DNA of 64,000 nucleotides. It comes from Terana coerulea (taxonomy: Eukaryota > Basidiomycota > Agaricomycetes > Polyporales > Phanerochaetaceae). How positions within the stretch are numbered: the first letter of the stretch is position 1; every line of letters starts with the position of its first letter. The notes under the pieces are model-generated. The model searched no databases, was not told where the DNA came from, and saw only the letters and a program-made list of their open reading frames with translations. The stretch spans positions 124,001 through 188,000 of the forward strand of contig JAKOGH010000733.1 of NCBI GenBank assembly GCA_024811115.1. The letters run 5' to 3'. Position numbers and translations under genes: made by a program. Shown here piece by piece: positions 46,433 to 57,414 of this stretch.

Positions 46433-48754
46433 CTTGTGACTGACGCGGCGAGTCTACATATCCCTATGGACACGCCCTCGACTCAGTACTGTATGACGCG
46501 AGCAAACATTGAGCGAGTGTACTTACTATAGTGCAGTAGTTGGGCTGTCGCAACACACGCCGCCGGCGAGGGGACGGGGTATTACCGTCTCGAAGCCCGA
46601 GGAACTCAAAAGCAGAGGCGATGAGGTCCTAGGCCTCAAGCCCAAAGGAGCCATCTATGAATTGGTGAGCAGGTCAGTATTACGACTAGATGGAATAAGC
46701 ATACGACTCACTACTATATATAATGTGCGTTGACCCGTCTCATCCTTTTAGAACGCGTCCGCGTTTCCGTTCACCACCATACGTCTCGTCATAACCTTGC
46801 TTACTAGCCTATAAAGTAGTAAACAATTAGCCGCATATCGTAATACGTACTCATAGTTGCACTACTTGCCTTATTCTCTCCCGTCGCCCGACTGCGTGTA
46901 CAAGATGGGGCCGGTCTGCCATCGCCCCGGTACATTCATAGAGGGCCGGTCAGTACTACACTAGCGTACGCTTTACATGATAGTGATACACGACCCTGTA
47001 CATAACAACGCGAGTGTATTGTTTATGTACATTGCGAGGAGTAGTGGTCAGCGCTATGAAACCCGTTAGCATTTGGTTAGAACCGTTTCGACCGCAGGGA
47101 GAGTAGTATAGACTTACTAAGGGGCCTTCGCTCATTACCCCGGGCGTAAAGGTATAATTAGGGAGGGTGGCACGCTGGTAGGTTCGTTTAGTGGCCGTAC
47201 GCACGGATCAGTGGAGAGAAGGCTTTTGGCCCTGGTCGGCAGTAGGCGGGACTGATATATGAGGCGGGGGATGCTGAGGTCAGTGCTTATGCTACCATAG
47301 CAGAAGTCAGTGTATCACCGAGTAGTATACAAGTAGACTTACTTACAGTCGCACATTACGAGTGCGGGGTTCATGGACCATCGGTCGGTCTCGACGCAAG
47401 TCGTTACCGTCACACGTCAGCGGTAACTACTTGTCTATTGACACCGCAACGACGACTTCGGTACCCGAAGACGCCGCGTTCGGCAGGAACACGCCGCGCT
47501 ATCAGAGTGGGCGCAATCAGTTTCGAAATGCCGTTTGCGCACGGTTTAATGAAGAAGCTACTTACTGGATCGGCTTGACAGGCGGGACTGATGTACGAAG
47601 AGCGGTGCTGAAGGCGTTGACGATGCTGGAGTATCGAGTCAGGGTTTAATCACAAGAATGTCATATAAAAATACTTACAGTCCTACATTTCGAGTTCTGA
47701 AGGTCAGAAACCGTCGATTACTATGGGCGAGTAAGGCAGTTGTTATCGACGTACCAAGATGCCGCGCTGCCGGTGACTTGGGCCCGAGCCTCCGCTGGTT
47801 CAATTTTGCGGCAGACTCCTAGGACACGGGCAGGGCGATAGGGTTAAGGTCAGAATACAGAGGGGGTATGGAAGGATGCGGAAAGTCACATACCGGGTTT
47901 TGGGATGCGAGCGGCGACGGGGCAAGCGGCAGGCTTAGTGCATGCACCTTTCCGAGTCGTGCGTGAGGCAGGTCTTATGTCTTTGCATTAGCTTCGCGAT
48001 GCGTGCGGCCATGGACCCGCAAGCGCACCTTTCATTGCGTCATGTCGTGAAGCTGTCCGGCACCGAGCGTGGGGTTGTCGTGACAGGACTAAAGCGCCGC
48101 CGTTCTGCATTCGTGCGTCGCCAAATTCGAGAGGTATCACCAAGCTGTTAATCCACGGATGCCCCCGGAAATAAATAGTCTAGAGACGCAGTAAGCATGC
48201 TGTCAAAGACTCAAAATTGCGTGAACGACCTACCTCGTGAGTAGGCGGTTCGTGGCATGAGGCCATACCCCAGCATCGTCAGTTCTCTGCAAACAAATGG
48301 ATAGTGTCAGTAGATAAACCCGATGCCGTCTGCCTGCTGCGCACGCCCCGTTGTCGACAACGGCGTACGGCGCACGGCCACTTGGCTCGTAGTTTAGCAT
48401 CTGAGCAATTATGTAGTTAATTTCCTATCAATGCATTTGGGTGAAAAGACGGCCTACCTGGCATGGGAGTGATCCGCAGCCTGCCTGGGCGTGCACGCGA
48501 ATGTACGATACGGTTGTAGGTATCTGGTTATTTCAGTTCCCGCAGCTTCGCTACTAACAGACACTCGCGTCAATACGGTTGAAGGGGATCTGCAATTAAA
48601 AGTGCGCTTACCGTTGTTTCCTTTCCTGCACATCTCAGCCGGTGCGCCGCGACGCCCAGGACTCCGACGCATCACAACGAAATCATGATCGGTTTAACGA
48701 CGACCTCAACGAACGAGTCAGCGTTGTGATTGGGCTGTTACGCCGCAGGCTTAC
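46433..48754. other. accessory DNA with diverged tandem repeat and exon-like runs
   Basis: No recognised gene. Two blocks about 335 bp apart share AGGCGGGACTGAT (47244 and 47580) and ACTTACAGTC followed by similar sequence (47341 and 47673). On the minus strand ACTTAC is a 5' splice donor, so the repeat unit looks like an exon-intron module. Confidence 0.45.
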
Positions 48755-49268
48755 CTGGTCATTTACGATCAAGATCTCCCGATGGCGGCGGTCGGATGGG
48801 CGTAACCTGTGCTCTGCTCCGTTGATGTCCCAGACGGCCGGTCGCAAGCAACGCGTAAGGCGGGCGTGAGCGTATACTTCGCGATGAGACAGCTTGCAGA
48901 TCGATATCTAGGCAGTTATGTAGTTAGTATGCAAGACGTTAGCTTCATAACTAAGCGGAGACTTACCTGCGGGATCAAAATGCCAAAGACGAAGGGATAG
49001 TATCGCAGCAGTGCCCGCCCGCTCAACTGGCTCTGAGACACCTCGGCGGCGGCGGACTAGTATGCGTGACAGGCGGGGAATCGATTAATACAAGTATTAT
49101 TTATTGAACGGTAATCGGTTTACCTTGTCATCGAGCAGGACCTTCGACGGCCTGGACGCGGCTATGTCGTCAGTAGCGCAGAGATGCGATTGGAGCAATT
49201 CCGGAATGATTGAGGGGTATCTGGGTTTCACAGCTGTTCTGCTTCTGTTGGCAGCCAACAAATCTGTG
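48755..49268 (-). CDS. Putative intron-rich gene fragment of unknown family
   Basis: Three consecutive minus-strand exons join in one open frame across two introns with good signals. They are 49124-49268 (ending ASRPSKVLLDDK), 48967-49056 (30 codons, SQLSGRALLRYYPFVFGILI) and 48755-48907 (51 codons, ending RRHREILIVNDQ). The intron 48908-48966 has a GTAAGT donor, a TACTAAC branch site and a CCTAG acceptor. An upstream frame near 49,300-49,485 (HFETTVGADLLVGRALSMQ) also looks coding, but its phase does not match. No start, stop or family is established, so this is a fragment call only. Confidence 0.35.
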
Positions 49269-49524
49269 CTAGTCAGTGGACGTCGGACGCCACTAACAAA
49301 ACGAGCATACCTTCATTGATGATTTGGGCTGATCGAAGTGTACCTGCAAGCCGTCGTCAGAGAACTGACGATGCTGGGGTGTGCCGTTTGAAAGGCATTC
49401 GAGCGAAACACTTACTTGCATGGACAGGGCGCGTCCGACGAGCAGGTCGGCGCCGACGGTGGTTTCAAAGTGTTGCGGCGGTGGTGGAATGTGCACAGAG
49501 ACACTATGTTGCGAGGCACTCGTT

Positions 49525-49590
49525 GAGCGGGAGAGGGCAGGAGAGGGGAGGGGTGGAGGGGAGAGGAGAAGAGGGAGGAGAAGGGGATGC
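49525..49590 (+). repeat. Purine (GGA/GGGG) tract
   Basis: About 65 bases almost entirely A and G, with runs such as GAGGGGAGGGGTGGAGGGG. On the minus strand it is a pyrimidine tract just upstream of the putative intron-rich gene. It could form a G-quadruplex or triplex, or serve as a CT-rich promoter leader for minus-strand transcription. Confidence 0.6.
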
Positions 49591-51680
49591 TATTTCTCAG
49601 CCATTCTGCTCACCTTTTTATACCTCGAGAACGCCTGCATCTCCCACGCCCTATCTGCCTGGCATAGCCCCTCCTACCGCCGCTCGCACCGCCGATGTCT
49701 CCGAGCGTCGTCATCCGGCGTGTGCGGCCGGACGGATGCGAAGGCGGATTCTGCCTAGCGTGCAGCATCCACCCTCGTTTCCGTTCCAACCGCCTGGGCT
49801 TCTGTTTGCCGACATCAGCGCGCACCAAATCGAGGCGCCAAGCGAGCCGAGGGTGCCTGTTTGAACGAGCGTGGGTCGGCGAAGGAGCAAATGTGACGTG
49901 AGGGCCAGAGCGACGGTAGCGTACGTTTCTGCATTGTGCGGGATGTCGTTAGCTTCTAGACCGTACAGGGCTGGTGACTCACACGGAATACCACCGCTTT
50001 CGCGCAGAACACCGGCCAACGTCCTCCGCCCTCGCCCTCTCCGGCCCAGCAGCCTGCCAACCGTTCTCAACCGTCTCGGACGTCTCCCAGGCATGGATCG
50101 AGCGGAAACGGCCAGATTTCGTATTTTTGTGTCCGTACTGGTTGCGAAATAGTGACGGGGTGCTGATAAGCGCTAGGTGAAGGTGGGGAGTGTTCGAGCT
50201 GAAGTCGCGCAGGTGGGAGGTCGTGGCGAAGGAGAGGGCGTTGAGCGCGTCCTGAGGCTTGCAAGGCAAGCGCCAGCTTTGTGGCGTCCGGAAAACGCCC
50301 GGTCGGCTGATGGCCCGACTCTCGACCGATTTTGGTCCTCCCGACGCCCGCCGTCGCTTGCTGACTCTGTCGTACGCGCGGGCACTTCAGCAAACAGTGA
50401 TCTTTCATCTGTGTTTGTGTGCTTACTGCAAATCAATCAGCTCAAATAAATTATCTCCACATTCTTCAAAACACTCCAGACCCCTACACAGAACGGTGGT
50501 TGCACGTCAGCACCACAAGATACAGGTAGAATAAGAGGCAATGGCATGCGAGAGTATCGTTTCACCAGCGCCTATGTCCGGGACTGGTCAGAGGGCATGA
50601 CCGGGATTGCGCCGAGATTCAAGTTGCCTGGGCCATAGCCCAGGCTGCCCAGCGGCATCATGCTCACACCGCCGCGTTGACGTATGAGGCTTTAGACCCC
50701 AAAGCTGTCGGCTACTGGTTGGATAGTATCCAAGCAGTAGCCGACGATCACAATGGATCCGGCTGACAGGTTGTCGCCACCGCTGCTCTTGGCAAGCCGG
50801 GATTCCCACGGACTCGGATAAGTTAAGGTAAAGCGTAAACGTGCGCACCAGAACCTTTGTAATCTCCTACTTGCCGTTGCTCGTCATGACTAGTTGTCTG
50901 CAAATAAAATTAATCATCACGTCCTTGTGCGGGGCTTGAAGAGGGATCTACTCACTGAAGGGTAGACCGTGGAAAACGTGCACAGCTATTTCAGGTGCAG
51001 GCCTGGGCGCATGCATTTCGCATCAGGACCTTCATTTGCGTGGTGAGAAATTGTCGCACTAAAATGACTGATGCGATGTCAGCGGGAGTATCTTACAACA
51101 GTCCGGTAGCAAAGAAATGCGCCGGAATAGCCGCTGTGTGCTGGCAACGCACACAGCAACAGTTCCGGTGTGGCACTCGCTGCATCCTCCCATCCTCCAT
51201 TGTGTCCCAACATGCCCATTGAAGCCAGAATTGCAGTCGGCACATCCTGGTTTCCTATTTACCCATTTCATTGCATCCTATGGCCATGTTTGATGCATCT
51301 GTGAAGACCACCGCCGCCGATGGAGCACTGTACGAGGAGGGCCATATTCTGCAGGACTTCCAAGTAAGTCAAATCCACCAGCAACCACTCTCGAGATCAT
51401 CCAGGCTGACGGGCATCAGCCAAGGGTGTCACAAACCCAGAAGCACAGCACAGGGGCCGCCACAAGCCACAAGACGTAGCTGTCGTCACCTGCGGCCGCA
51501 CGACACAACCTTTCAACCTCTTGCCCAGAAGACGTGTGCACGGTCGACAGCAACAACGGCTCGCGGTTTAAGCAGAGCACGAAAGCTTCGCGGCGGTCGC
51601 GCCATTGCCCGCGTCGGCACGACTCGACGGTATGTCGCCTGCAGAGCGTCCGCGACGGAAGAGCCCCACCTACCGGCAGC
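49591..51680. other. accessory DNA, no recognised gene
   Basis: Minus-strand frame 49979-50269 (…LISTPSLFRNQYGHKNTKSG…) ends at a good GTGAGT donor and is followed by a GCTAAC branch and GCAG acceptor about 60 nt on, so a spliced gene is possible. I could not find a start or a family. Another exon-like junction (CTTCA|GTGAGT ... TTTGCAG) occurs near 50,900-50,960. Confidence 0.35.
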
Positions 51681-51684
51681 CGTG

Positions 51685-52053
51685 GGCATGACTTCCTGGC
51701 AGGCCGGTAGGCATCGTGTCGTTGTGTGTCGCACAAGATCATCCGCCAGCCTGGGGCATCACTTCCCAGGCCGGTAGGCATCGAGGCATCGTATGTGTAG
51801 GACAATCATCTACCGACCCAGGGCATCACTTCCCAGGCCGGTAGGCATCAAGGCAGCGTATGTGTAGGACAGTCGTCCACCGACCCAGGACATCACTTCC
51901 CAGGCCGGTAGGCATCAAGGCAGCGTATGTGTAGGGCAATCATCCACCGACCCAGGGCATCACTTCCCAGGCCGGTAGGCATCGAGGCGTCACATGTGTA
52001 GGACAATCATCCGCCGACCCGGGGCATGACCTCCCGGGCCTGCAGGCATCTGG
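51685..52053. repeat. 67-bp minisatellite, about 5.5 units
   Basis: The landmark GGCAT (in GGGCATCACTTCCCAGGCCG) recurs at 51685, 51755, 51822, 51889, 51956 and 52023. The period is 67 bp except for the first, which is 70 bp with three extra bases. The middle units are nearly identical, while the first and last are more diverged, as in an array homogenised from its centre. Each unit also has CCGGTAGGCATC and ATCNTCCRCCGACCC. No long frame crosses the array. Confidence 0.92.
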
Positions 52054-52193
52054 CGTTGCGTGCAGCGCAACTCACGCGGCATCGACGCACGGCGCACTGG
52101 AGATGTCATCAAAAAGAGCAGGAAAGCGGCGGTGTATCTCGATGGCGCGGGTGGATGCGCAGAGCGTAGTGGGCTGGTCGCAGGTCCGTCGAT

Positions 52194-52569
52194 TCTTGCG
52201 TTCAGGAGGCCGTCTCGCTGACATTCCTTAGACGCCCGTAAATCCCAACTTCGTGCTGAAACGCCGCGTCGTGTTCCGAAAATTTGTCGACCGCTGCGGG
52301 ATGCCGCCGCGAGCCACGCCTGGCGCGTACCCGCGCATCCGAGTACCACATCCATGGCGACGTCGGCCGGGCGCGCCGTGGGACGAGCAGGCCGGCGGCC
52401 TGCGAGGCCGATGCGCGGACGACGTCAGACGACCGCCCAGGTGAGCACGCTCTTGCGTTTGAGGCCGTCTGGCTGAAATCCATTAGACGCCCGTAAATTC
52501 CAAGTGCGAGGCAATACGACGCACCTTGCTGCGAAAATTTGTCGACCCGCTGCGAGATGCAGCCGCGAG
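52194..52569 (+). repeat. Two ~120-bp exon-like cassettes, period ~257 bp
   Basis: 52194-52313 and 52452-52569 are diverged direct copies. Each begins TCTTGCG, has GAGGCCGTCT, a TTAGACGCCCGTAAAT block, then CGAAAATTTGTCGACC and GATGC.GCCGCGAG. On the plus strand each has an intron-like end, CTGA...TTAG, followed by an open frame TPVN...RKFVD. The first frame runs to a GTGAGC donor at 52440. Confidence 0.65.
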
Positions 52570-52716
52570 GACCGCGCCCGTGTCGCCATCCATCGCGCCA
52601 TGACCCTCGCCACTGCCCACGACGCTGTGCCGTCGTCTCGCGAGCGGGGCGAAGCCCTGCGCGCGTCGTTGGCGTCTGGTCCCGTCGCGGAAGCCCCACG
52701 CTTGCGTGCAGATCAT

Positions 52717-53720
52717 GTATCGCGGTCCCGCGGCCGACGTGCGGCTGCCCGGCTGCTTTGGGGCCCATCGAGACGGCCGCGCGCGTCATGCATCGCGATA
52801 ACGCAATGTATCGACGTCCGCCGAACTGGTGCGTGCCGCGCAGAGGGTCTGGGGAAGGACATAAGGCGGCGGCGGACATCCCGACCGATCCGTGACGAAG
52901 ACGCGCGGTGTGATGTCGCCAAAGACGGCGTTGGCGCTATGTATCGGCGTCCAGCGAGCGACGGCTCGCTGCCGTCGTTGGTGGCCTGCGGATCGCGTTC
53001 TCGGTATGTATCACGTTCCGCCGAGCAAGGGCTCGATGGCGGCGGCAGCCGTCGCCGGCCTGCAGCCAGCGACGCCAAAGTCAGGCCGTATTGCGTCCCG
53101 GCAAGCAAAGCGCTATGCACGCGCAAAGTGAGGATGGATGTGTTTACCAGCGAGGGCATGTGCTTACCTCCTCCTACGGCGCCGAAGACGACGTTGTCAC
53201 CATGTATCGGCGTCCCGCGACCGGAGTCCGACGGGGCGACATTGTGCGCGGCTGACGCACCTAAAGCGCCATCCGAACGCAAGGCGCGGTGCCTATCCGA
53301 GGCGGCGGCGGGCTGGGCGTCGCGGCGTGTTCAAGGCCGGTGCCGGATATTGAAGACACGACAGAACCACTTCCGGCGAGCGAGGGGCTGTGCGCGAGCA
53401 AGGTGAGTAGTTGTGTGTTTGCCTGCGAGAACGTGTGCTTACCTGGCGCGCCGACGGCGTAGGGGTGTACTTTGCTGGCACGCTGTTCGGGGGTGTGACT
53501 ATATATCGACGTCCGGCGAAGACACGACGGACCGCGTTCCGGCGAGCGCGGTGCGAGCGACGACGAAGGCAGTGTCCGGGCATCCTCCTGGCAGGCGGCG
53601 AGGTGAGCACGGTGCAGACCGGCTGGTGTCGCGCGGGCCTACACAGTGTTGTTGATTCGATGCCGACGCCGGACATCGACGACACGATATATTGCGTTCC
53701 GGCGAGCGAGAGGCAGAGAT
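52717..53720 (+). repeat. Dispersed short cassette (TATCGNCGTCCNGCGA type), about ten copies
   Basis: Copies of TAT(C/T)G.CGT(C/T)CCG(C)GA and close variants lie near 52719, 52808, 52943, 53010, 53092, 53203, 53360, 53503, 53532 and 53688. Larger shared blocks surround some of them, such as GAAGACGNCGTTG before two and GAAGACACGAC before two. On the plus strand they encode YRRPA or YCVPAS motifs; on the minus strand, LAGRRYIA or LAGTQYI. Confidence 0.6.
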
Positions 53721-53759
53721 GTTCACGAATCGCGGGAGACTTTTGAGCGTGCGGCCAGA

Positions 53760-54281
53760 CCGAGGTACAGAACGGCGCACGCACTGTATTCGCTGCTCCT
53801 AGCGCCCTGTGACGAGCATGACTGACCCTCTCTCGCTAGCTGTCCCTACCGAGAAAGCCGGTCCATGGCGGCGAGGGCTTGCCCAGGGCTGTCCGTTCGC
53901 GCATATACTGACGCGCAGAGCGAGGAGCGGCCGTCTGGAGTGATTCAGCGGGAAGAGGCGCGAAGAGGTCGAGTGCGCAGAGGCGTGGTGAAGGGATAGG
54001 GCGGGCGAGGACAGGCGAGGACGGGGCGGGGAGAGATCGAAGGGAAGGCGAGAGGAGGTCGCGTTTGATGGACGAGGGCGGTCGTGTTGCTTCTCCTGGC
54101 ATCCTGGGCACTCCCTGTCAGCGCCGTTTGTCAGCTGTAGCACGCGGCACACTGGGGTGTTAGTAGCCACAAAACTCACTGAGGATCGTATTTAGATCGT
54201 GTCGATTGCACGACAGAGGGCGGAGCTACGTCGGGACGAGCCTCGACAGGCGCCCAAGTGCACCGCAGAGCACCGCACCGC
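53760..54281. other. spacer before duplication copy 2
   Basis: Includes a G-rich run at about 53,996-54,060. No gene recognised. Confidence 0.4.
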
Positions 54282-56319
54282 ATGGCGGGAGATGCGTGGC
54301 GTCGCATCATTGCCGCCGATCATAGGACGCATGAACCTTGTGCGTCCGCCCGCCGCGCAATTCAGCCGCGTTCCCGCGCCCTGCGGAGTGCCTGAGCAAG
54401 CCATTCATTGGCCCCGGCGACCGTGGCACACTCGACCATGGCCAGCGGCCCAGCCAGAGCACGCTTTGCTTCTTGTTCTGCACCACCACCTCACCCCCAC
54501 CGCGCTCGCGCTCGAGCCCGCAGACGACGTCGGGCGCGCGCAGCGCCGCCCGCCCCCACGACGCCGTGACCGCAGGCCGCTGCAGGCCGCACGATGGCGG
54601 TGGACTGGACGAGCCTCGACGTCGAGGCCTTCACGGGCTTCCTCTACACTGAGCTCTCCGTCTTCGTCACTGGCGTGTACATGTGCGTCCCCCGCCGCCC
54701 CTTGCTGACGACCACAGGCGTACTGACCAGCGTGGACGCAGATGGTACTTTCTGCTGTCCTGGCACGAGGTCGAGCTCGGGCTCGTCACCCGCAGGATCA
54801 AGTTCCAGCTCGGCCACGTCCCCTACCTCGTCGGCCGCTACGGGCACCTCATCTCCCTCCTAGCAACGTGCGTCCCGCTGCCTCTGTCCGGGACGCTGCT
54901 CGCTCACGCAGCCGCAGAGTCATAGGCACTCATTTACCCAACCTATTCCTCGGCAGTTGCAATAGCATCGGTGCGTCGCAGTGTCTAGAGGCTCATACAC
55001 ACTCTCTGAACACACGTACACACTGCACAGGATATCTGCGACTGGTCTCGGTAATGCCCAGCACGTGCACGCGGAGAAACGCATCGTGAGCTCATGTGAC
55101 CCTGCAGGCCTCCGAAGACGTTGCGCTGGTCGCAGCATCCACCAACCTCGCCCTACGCGCGTACGTCCCTCTCCCCCGCGCACCGCTGCACACCCGCTAA
55201 CATCCCCCGCCAGCATTGTGCTTTGGAAGGACCACAAAATCATTTGGTACGTCTCTGCGACGCTCTGCATTGTGCATGCGCTCTTCGGTTTCATCCGTAC
55301 GTCTCCCGTTCTCCCATGCAGTATGCACCGCCCACGACTGATATGCGGCCGCACCAGTGGGTATCACGGGCATCCGCACGACGTGGGACGCCGCGTTGGG
55401 CATCTGCGCCGTCGACACGAGCTACGCGCGCGAGGCCGTCTTCGCCTTCTTCGTCTACAGTCCGTGTCCTCCCCCTGGTGCTTATTTTGGATTGAATTGA
55501 TTCTGGGGTGGCAGCGGTGACGTGGGACGTGCTCATCCTGACGATGACCATCGTGGGCGTGCGGCGCACGCCGCTCCCGCACTACTCGCCGCTCTGGCGC
55601 GCGCTGCTCCGCCAGGGCGCGGGCTACGCCGCCGTCGCGCTCCTCACCTGCGTCCCGAACGGCGTGCTCTACTTCCTCCAGCTCAACCGTGCGTGTCTCT
55701 TTCTACACCTTGGTGCGAGTGGATGGGCGGCTGATGCGAAATGCGGCGTGCAGCGACGATGGACGTGTTATTTATTCCAGTGGGTGCGTCTTTGCGCGTT
55801 GCGTAGTGCGTGGCAGGTACTAACTGATACGGCGTGCAGGCTGCACGATCGGCGTCATCGTCTCCTCCGCGTCCGTCACGAGCCTGCTCAACATGCACCG
55901 CGAACGCTCCGCGTGCGTCCCTCCCTCGCGCCCTGTCACTCCCACTAACGTTAACATTCATCCACCTCATTATCGTGTTGGCATGTCCGCTGCACACATG
56001 CAGTCTCCGCCGCCGCGCGCCCGCACACGACCTCGTCGAGCCCGCGCCGGCCAGCGTGCCCTCCGCGGACGACAAGCGCAAGTCCGCGCGCGAGGTCCTC
56101 ACCTCCGTCGTGTACCTGTACGTCCTCCATCTTCATGTCCACACAGACTGGCGGACCGACGCATTGCGCTCTGCAGGAGCTCGGACGAATACCACGACCG
56201 CTCGCAGGGCACGCTCGACTCTGCCCGGCGGCACAGCTCCGCCGGGATCGTCCTCGTCGACGTCGCACGGATCGACGTCGAGGCCCGTGGCGCGCACTCG
56301 CCTCGCTTTTAACAGCGGG
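54282..56319 (+). repeat. Direct segmental duplication, copy 2
   Basis: Partner of 41950-44026, same orientation. Left junction: copy 1 has a few extra bases (ACCGGGG) next to ATGGCGGG. Right junction: similarity ends a few bases after the DUF6533 stop codon, where the two copies continue with unrelated sequence. Confidence 0.93.
54594..56312 (+). CDS. DUF6533-domain multi-helix membrane protein, copy 2
   Basis: Near-identical to the gene at 42269-44016, with the same ATG context, same helices and same C-terminus (DVEARGAHSPRF, stop 56310-56312). The intron at 55460-55514 is 55 nt with a GTCCGT donor. The equivalent intron in copy 1 (43134-43215) is 82 nt with GTACGC, and the two share almost no sequence, although the exons on both sides are nearly identical. 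Other differences are scattered single bases, many of them in introns. Both copies keep an open frame, so both may be functional. Function unknown. Confidence 0.82.
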
Positions 56320-57414
56320 GCTTACATACCATCGAGATGGGGATTTATAGTGGGAGAGGGGCTATATAGATATAGTAACAAGGGAAGGGGGATATATAGT
56401 AAGAGGGCGAGGAGGATAAATACATGCATGTATCATTGTATGCAGATAGACCCACAGCCTGTAGCGACGGACAGGGATATGTACGGTTAAACATACCCAC
56501 CGGCGTGCATACGATCATGTAGGTCGCAGAGGTCGCGGGGCGCAGTATGCGCGTCGGGTGAAGAGCGTAACTGCACAGCTGCCGGGATGCCCTGGCTCGC
56601 CGCGCAGACGCTGTTATCCGACCTTCGTGGGGCAAAACATTGCTGCAACAAGGTGCCGACAGGTGCCGACCCGTCAACGGTGTGCACTCGTGTGTGCATT
56701 GGGCATCATTGCATACTGTGTCGCGCCGGGTGGCGCAGCGTGCGTTTGCAATCGGAGAGGTTCAAGGTACTTTCGCGATCTGCTAGGCGGCGCCACAGTT
56801 AGTTTTGAGAGGTCCCGGGCGAGTTGGCACGACCGGACTCACCCTGCTCCGAACAGGACAAGTAAAAGTCTCTTAGATGCACGGCCGTCATACATATCTA
56901 GATTCTGACCGTGAGCATATAGCTTCCCACATCCCCCCACTGAAATCCCCGTCTGTGCGTCATTGTACCGGGGCCTAGCCGATGACAGCACATCGCTGCG
57001 TAATTCCTGTCCGAGCTCGTTCATTTCGGTTCGCCCACCGACTCCGAGCTTCAAACGGCCTGCACGTCACCTCGCGCCCGCCGCTGACGACACTCGGCGG
57101 CCTCTAGAAGAGCCTAGCCTCAGTACCTGACGCATGCACAGTATTTATTCAATCGCACCTGATTCCTGGTGAGACAACGGCGCCCTACGCATTGGCAGTG
57201 TCCCGCGTTACTTCGCAGGATCATTTGATTGCGTTCAGTCGCACTGAGAAGGAAAGCCTGAGCCAAGGGCGTACGTGCTGTATCTGGTAGATTGGCTCGC
57301 TACGCCAGGCGATCGAGGTTGCACAAACCGGCGCGTCGGCGAGTGCGCTGTCGTCATTGATTGCTCGAAAACAGCAGGTCGGCAATCCTAGTTTTATAGC
57401 CGGTTGTAGAGGAT
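56320..57414. other. intergenic, AT/GA-rich start, no gene seen
   Basis: 56,335-56,420 is GGGA/TATA-rich with a partly repeated ATATAGTAA.AAGGG motif. The rest holds only short frames. Confidence 0.4.

Noticed and set aside
51685..52053. CRISPR array
   Set aside because: Units are uniform 67-bp tandem repeats without unique spacers, and the DNA is eukaryotic with spliceosomal introns throughout.
52504..53406. A 300-codon plus-strand open frame over the cassette array
   Set aside because: It is explained by the GC-rich repeated cassette; the minus strand is open for 189 codons over the same stretch. Reported as a repeat, not as a gene.
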